DNA of 64,000 nt from NCBI GenBank assembly GCA_965221555.1, contig OZ244895.1:1860001-1924000 (forward strand). The letters are read 5' to 3'. Under the pieces are notes generated by a model that saw only the letters and a list, made by a program, of their open reading frames with translations, made no database searches and was not told where the DNA came from. Positions 60,793 to 64,000 of the stretch are shown piece by piece (within the stretch, counting starts at the first letter, position 1; the number at the start of each line of letters is the position of its first letter). Source of the stretch: JAJEAD01 sp965221555. GTDB taxonomy: Bacteria > Pseudomonadota > Gammaproteobacteria > HK1. The translations under genes were made by a program, and so were the position numbers.

Positions 60793-62112
60793 TCACAGCA
60801 GCAGGCGGTGGGGATCCTCGAGCAGCAGCTCGGCGAGGCGGCGCACGAAGCGTGCCGCCTGTGCGCCGTCGATGACCCGATGATCGTAGGAGAGATCCAG
60901 CGGCTGCATCAGACGGGGCTGGAATGCATTTCCGTCCCAGAGCGGCGCCATGCGGGAGCGGGCGAGTCCGAGTATCGCGACTTCGGGTGCGTTGACGATG
61001 GGGCTGAAGGCAGTGCCTCCGATGCCTCCGAGGTTCGATATCGTGATCGTGCCGCCTTCGAGATCGGCGGGCTTCAGTCGGTTCTGCCGCGCGCGCGCGC
61101 CGAGGTCGCCGAGATCCCGGGCGACGCCGAAGACCCCCTTGGTCTCCACCGCCCGCACCACCGGCACTACCAGGCCGCTGGGCGTGTCCACCGCCACTCC
61201 GATGTTGACGTACTTCTTGAGGATCAGGTGGCGGCCATCCGGGTCGAGCGATGAATTGAACTCGGGGAACTCCCGAAGCGCGCGCGCGAGCGCCTTGAGC
61301 GCGAAAGTGAGGAAGGTGAGATGCACCTGCGCTCTTGCCGCCTCTTCCTTGAGCGAGCGCCGGAATGCCTCCAGCGCGGTGACGTCGACCTCGTCATGGT
61401 GGGTGACGTGGGGCACCTGGTTCCAGGTTCGTTGCAGATGGGGACCCGAGATCCGCTTGAAACGGGACAGGGGGTGGACTTCGATCTCTCCAAAGCGGCT
61501 GAAGTCGATCTCGGGCATCGCGGAATCCGGAGTCGGCTTCGCCGGTGCGCCAGCGGGACTCGTCAGGCGCCGCTTGACGAAGGCCCGCACGTCCTCTTCG
61601 AGAATTCGGCCCTTGCGGCCGCTTCCGGGCACCTCGGCGAGGTCGACCCCCAGACTGCGCGCGAATCGCCGCAGCGAGGGAGTGGCGTGCGAAAGGGCAC
61701 GCGTCCACAGCTCCCGGGGCGCGGCGGACGGCGTCCTGGCGGCGGCCGGGGCGTCCGGCGGCTTCCCGGTGGCGTCAGGCTCCACGGGCGCGGAAGGCGG
61801 GACCGGCGCTTCGTCCCGCGCCACTTCCACTCCCGCTTCGGGCGTGTCCACGGGCACGGGACCCGTGGCCCGCTCCGCGCTGTCGATGGTGAGGAGCAGG
61901 GAGCCTTCGGAAACCGAATCCCCCACCTTGACGCTGACCTCCCGCACGACCCCGTCGCTCGGTGCGGGCACCTCCATCGTCGCCTTGTCGCTCTCCAGGG
62001 TGACGAGCGCTTCCTCGGTCTCGACCGCCTCTCCCGGTCCGACCAGCACCTCGACCACCGGCACTTCGTCGAAGTCGCCGAGATGCGGGACTCTCACTTC
62101 GCGGATCGGCAT
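60793..62112 (-). CDS. aceF: Dihydrolipoamide acetyltransferase (E2) of pyruvate dehydrogenase
   Basis: E2 forms the core of the complex and moves acetyl to CoA. The 439-residue protein has one lipoyl domain (LESDKATMEVP, Lys43), a flexible Ala/Pro linker, a peripheral-subunit-binding domain (ATPSLRRFARSLGVDLAEVPGSGRKGRILEEDV), and the catalytic domain ending SYDHRVIDGAQAARF (His411, Asp415). E. coli AceF carries three lipoyl domains; this one carries one, with another on E3. ATG 62112 is 14 bp from the aceE stop. Confidence 0.96.
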   Translation of the reverse strand: MPIREVRVPHLGDFDEVPVVEVLVGPGEAVETEEALVTLESDKATMEVPAPSDGVVREVSVKVGDSVSEGSLLLTIDSAERATGPVPVDTPEAGVEVARDEAPVPPSAPVEPDATGKPPDAPAAARTPSAAPRELWTRALSHATPSLRRFARSLGVDLAEVPGSGRKGRILEEDVRAFVKRRLTSPAGAPAKPTPDSAMPEIDFSRFGEIEVHPLSRFKRISGPHLQRTWNQVPHVTHHDEVDVTALEAFRRSLKEEAARAQVHLTFLTFALKALARALREFPEFNSSLDPDGRHLILKKYVNIGVAVDTPSGLVVPVVRAVETKGVFGVARDLGDLGARARQNRLKPADLEGGTITISNLGGIGGTAFSPIVNAPEVAILGLARSRMAPLWDGNAFQPRLMQPLDLSYDHRVIDGAQAARFVRRLAELLLEDPHRLLL

Positions 62113-62126
62113 GGACGCGCTTCCTG

Positions 62127-64000
62127 TCAGATGGAGAGGGGGTCGTTCTTCTCCGGATCCAATCCGTAGCGCTCAAGGGCGTCGGACACGGTGGATACCG
62201 GCACCGTACCTTCGTCGGCCAGGGCCCGCAGGGCGCTGAGGGTCACGAAGTACCGGTCGACCTCGAAGAAGCGCCGCAGGTTCGCCCTGGTGTCGCTGCG
62301 CCCGTAGCCGTCGGTTCCGAGCGTGACGTAGGGGCAAGGAACGTAGGGTCGAATCTGGTCGGCGAAGAGCCTGACGTAGTCGCTTGCCGCCACTACCGGC
62401 CCACCTCGGTCCGCGAGACATCGGGCCACGTAGCTCTGGCGCGGGGGTTCGCTGGGGTGCAGCAGATTCCAGCGTTCCACGCGCATGCCCTCGCGTCTGA
62501 GCTCGGTGAAGGACGTGGCGCTCCACACGTCCGCGAGGACGCCGTAGTCGTTTGCGAGCAGCTCCCCCGCCGCGATCACCTCGCGCAGGATGGCGCCGCT
62601 GCCCAGCAGTTGCACCGTGGGATAGTTCAACGACTCGAACGGTGTGGCCCGCGTGCTCCTGTCTTCTACCAGGTACATGCCCTTGAGGATGCCTTCCTGC
62701 GCCCCCTCGGGAATCGGGGGATGCTGGTAGTTCTCATTCATCACCGTGAGGTAGTAGAAGATGTCCTCCTGCTCCTCGAACATCCGGCGCATCCCGTCCT
62801 GAATGATGACCGCGAGCTCGTAGGCGAAAGTCGGATCGTAGGAGATGCAGTTCGGGATGTTGGCGGAGAACAGATGGCTGTGGCCGTCGTCATGCTGGAG
62901 GCCCTCACCGGCCAGGGTGGTGCGCCCCGCGGTCCCCCCGACCAGAAAGCCTCTCGCCTGAATGTCGCCGGCCGCCCACGCGAGGTCCCCGATACGCTGG
63001 AATCCGAACATGGAGTAGAAGATGTAGAAGGGGATCATGTTGATACCGTGGGTGCTGTACGCGGTGCCCGCGGCTATCCACGACGAGATCGCCCCCGCCT
63101 CGTTGATTCCCTCCTGGAGGATGCGGCCCTGTTTGTCCTCGCGGTAGTACATGAGCTGGTCCGCGTCGACCGGCTCGTAGAGCTGGCCGGTGGGCGCGTA
63201 GATGCCGAGCTGTCGGAACAGCCCCTCCATGCCGAAGGTGCGCGCTTCGTCGGCCACGATCGGAACCACCAGCTTGCCGATCTCCTTGTCGCGGCTGAGT
63301 GTGGCCAGGATGCGCACCAGCGCCATGGTGGTGGAGAACTCGCGCTCGCCGCCTCCTTCGAGCTGGGCTTCGAAGGTGGAGAGATCCGGCGCGGTGAGCG
63401 CGGCGGCGCGTTGCCGACGCTGCGGCAATGGACCGCCGAGCATGCGGCGGCGCTCGTGCATGTAGCGGATCTCTTCGCTGTCGTCGGGGGGACGGTAGAA
63501 GGGGGCGTCGGCGATTTCGTCGTCCGAGATGGGAATGTCGAAGCGGTCGCGAAAGGCCCGAAGCGCGGCCTCGCCCATCTTCTTCTGCTGGTGAGTGATG
63601 TTCTGTCCTTCGCCCGCCTCGCCCATGCCGTAGCCCTTGACGGTCTTGGCGAGAATCACGGTGGGCTGGTCGCGGTGCCTCGCCGCGGCGGCGTAGGCGG
63701 CGTAGACCTTGTGGGGGTCGTGGCCGCCACGATTCAAGCGCCAGATGTCTTCGTCGCTCATGCTCGACACCATCTTCTCGAGCTCCGCGTAGCGCCCGAA
63801 GAATCTCTCGCGGGTGTAGGCCCCGCCCTTCGCCTTGAACGCCTGGTACTCGCCGTCTACCGCCTCTTCCATGCGCTGGCGCAGTACCCCGGTGGTGTCC
63901 TTGTTGAGAAGCGGGTCCCAGTACGAGCCCCAGATGACTTTGATGACCCTCCAGCCCGCGCCGTGGAAGGCGCCTTCGAGCTCCTGGACGATCTTGCCGT
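62127..64000 (-). CDS. aceE: Pyruvate dehydrogenase E1 component (AceE), 5' part outside window
   Basis: E1 decarboxylates pyruvate with thiamine diphosphate and acetylates the lipoyl arm. Only the C-terminal part (about 624 residues) lies in the window; the reading frame runs unbroken to 64000, starting mid-protein with FHGAGWRVIKVIWGSYWDPL. It is homodimeric-type E1: RFFGRYAELEKMVSSM, LNRGGHDPHKVYAAYAAA, VILAKTVKGYGMGEAGEGQN, TGAGTAYSTHGINMIPFYIFY-like TAYSTHGINMIPFYIFYSMF, and LGTDGYGRSDTRANLRRFFEVD. The true start is upstream of the window. Confidence 0.96.
   Translation of the reverse strand, partial: GKIVQELEGAFHGAGWRVIKVIWGSYWDPLLNKDTTGVLRQRMEEAVDGEYQAFKAKGGAYTRERFFGRYAELEKMVSSMSDEDIWRLNRGGHDPHKVYAAYAAAARHRDQPTVILAKTVKGYGMGEAGEGQNITHQQKKMGEAALRAFRDRFDIPISDDEIADAPFYRPPDDSEEIRYMHERRRMLGGPLPQRRQRAAALTAPDLSTFEAQLEGGGEREFSTTMALVRILATLSRDKEIGKLVVPIVADEARTFGMEGLFRQLGIYAPTGQLYEPVDADQLMYYREDKQGRILQEGINEAGAISSWIAAGTAYSTHGINMIPFYIFYSMFGFQRIGDLAWAAGDIQARGFLVGGTAGRTTLAGEGLQHDDGHSHLFSANIPNCISYDPTFAYELAVIIQDGMRRMFEEQEDIFYYLTVMNENYQHPPIPEGAQEGILKGMYLVEDRSTRATPFESLNYPTVQLLGSGAILREVIAAGELLANDYGVLADVWSATSFTELRREGMRVERWNLLHPSEPPRQSYVARCLADRGGPVVAASDYVRLFADQIRPYVPCPYVTLGTDGYGRSDTRANLRRFFEVDRYFVTLSALRALADEGTVPVSTVSDALERYGLDPEKNDPLSI

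Noticed and set aside
1..64000. CRISPR array, prophage or integrated element
   Set aside because: No regularly spaced repeats, integrase, transposase or phage genes; gene order and base composition are uniform.

Overview
The window is high-GC, densely coded DNA from a gammaproteobacterium. Evidence for this is the SspA/SspB pair, LpoA and DolP, a mraZ-to-ftsZ dcw cluster with a gammaproteobacterial gene order, class A RNase P RNA between rsmI and mraZ, and a FdxA ferredoxin beside mutS. Overall it resembles purple-sulfur or ectothiorhodospiraceae-type bacteria or pseudomonads more than enterics; the genus cannot be fixed from sequence alone. Nearly everything is core genome. There is no prophage, transposase, CRISPR or tRNA.

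Layout. 1-2.3 kb: sspA, sspB (apparent frameshift at its 3' end), a DUF3301 membrane protein and a macrodomain protein. 2.3-6.5 kb, minus strand: dolP, hemB, yraN, lpoA (outer-membrane and cell-wall support plus haem). 7.1-8.4 kb: rsmI, converging on and overlapping the RNase P RNA gene. 8.6-27.8 kb: a complete dcw operon (mraZ rsmH ftsL ftsI murE murF mraY murD ftsW murG murC murB ddlB ftsQ ftsA ftsZ lpxC) behind a sigma70-like promoter and a MraZ operator; most junctions overlap by a few bases. 27.8-33.4 kb: dciA-like gene, M23 peptidase, secA, argJ. 33.6-39.9 kb: fdxA and mutS on minus, htpG (heat-shock-type promoter, basic C-terminal tail) and prmB on plus. 40-51.9 kb: aroC, tldD (minus), hom-thrC, a COG4255-type phosphoglycerate-mutase-like gene, recJ, prfB (intact programmed +1 frameshift) and lysS. 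52-58.7 kb: an orphan hydantoinase/oxoprolinase-A gene, argG (minus), an O-methyltransferase, dinB and a CPBP protease. 59-64 kb, minus: the pyruvate dehydrogenase operon aceE (cut by the window edge), aceF and a lipoyl-domain-bearing lpd.

The most unusual feature is not a gene. A family of interspersed, MITE-like repeats occupies many of the larger intergenic gaps. I find nine copies, from a full element of about 290 bp down to solo ends of about 50 bp, in both orientations. Intact copies carry imperfect terminal inverted repeats with the core GTTTCACCGATTT, and the interiors keep small hairpins. They sit just upstream of likely promoters (hom, lpxC, prfB, dinB) or between convergent genes, and one lies directly behind the broken sspB end. 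I do not recognise the family.
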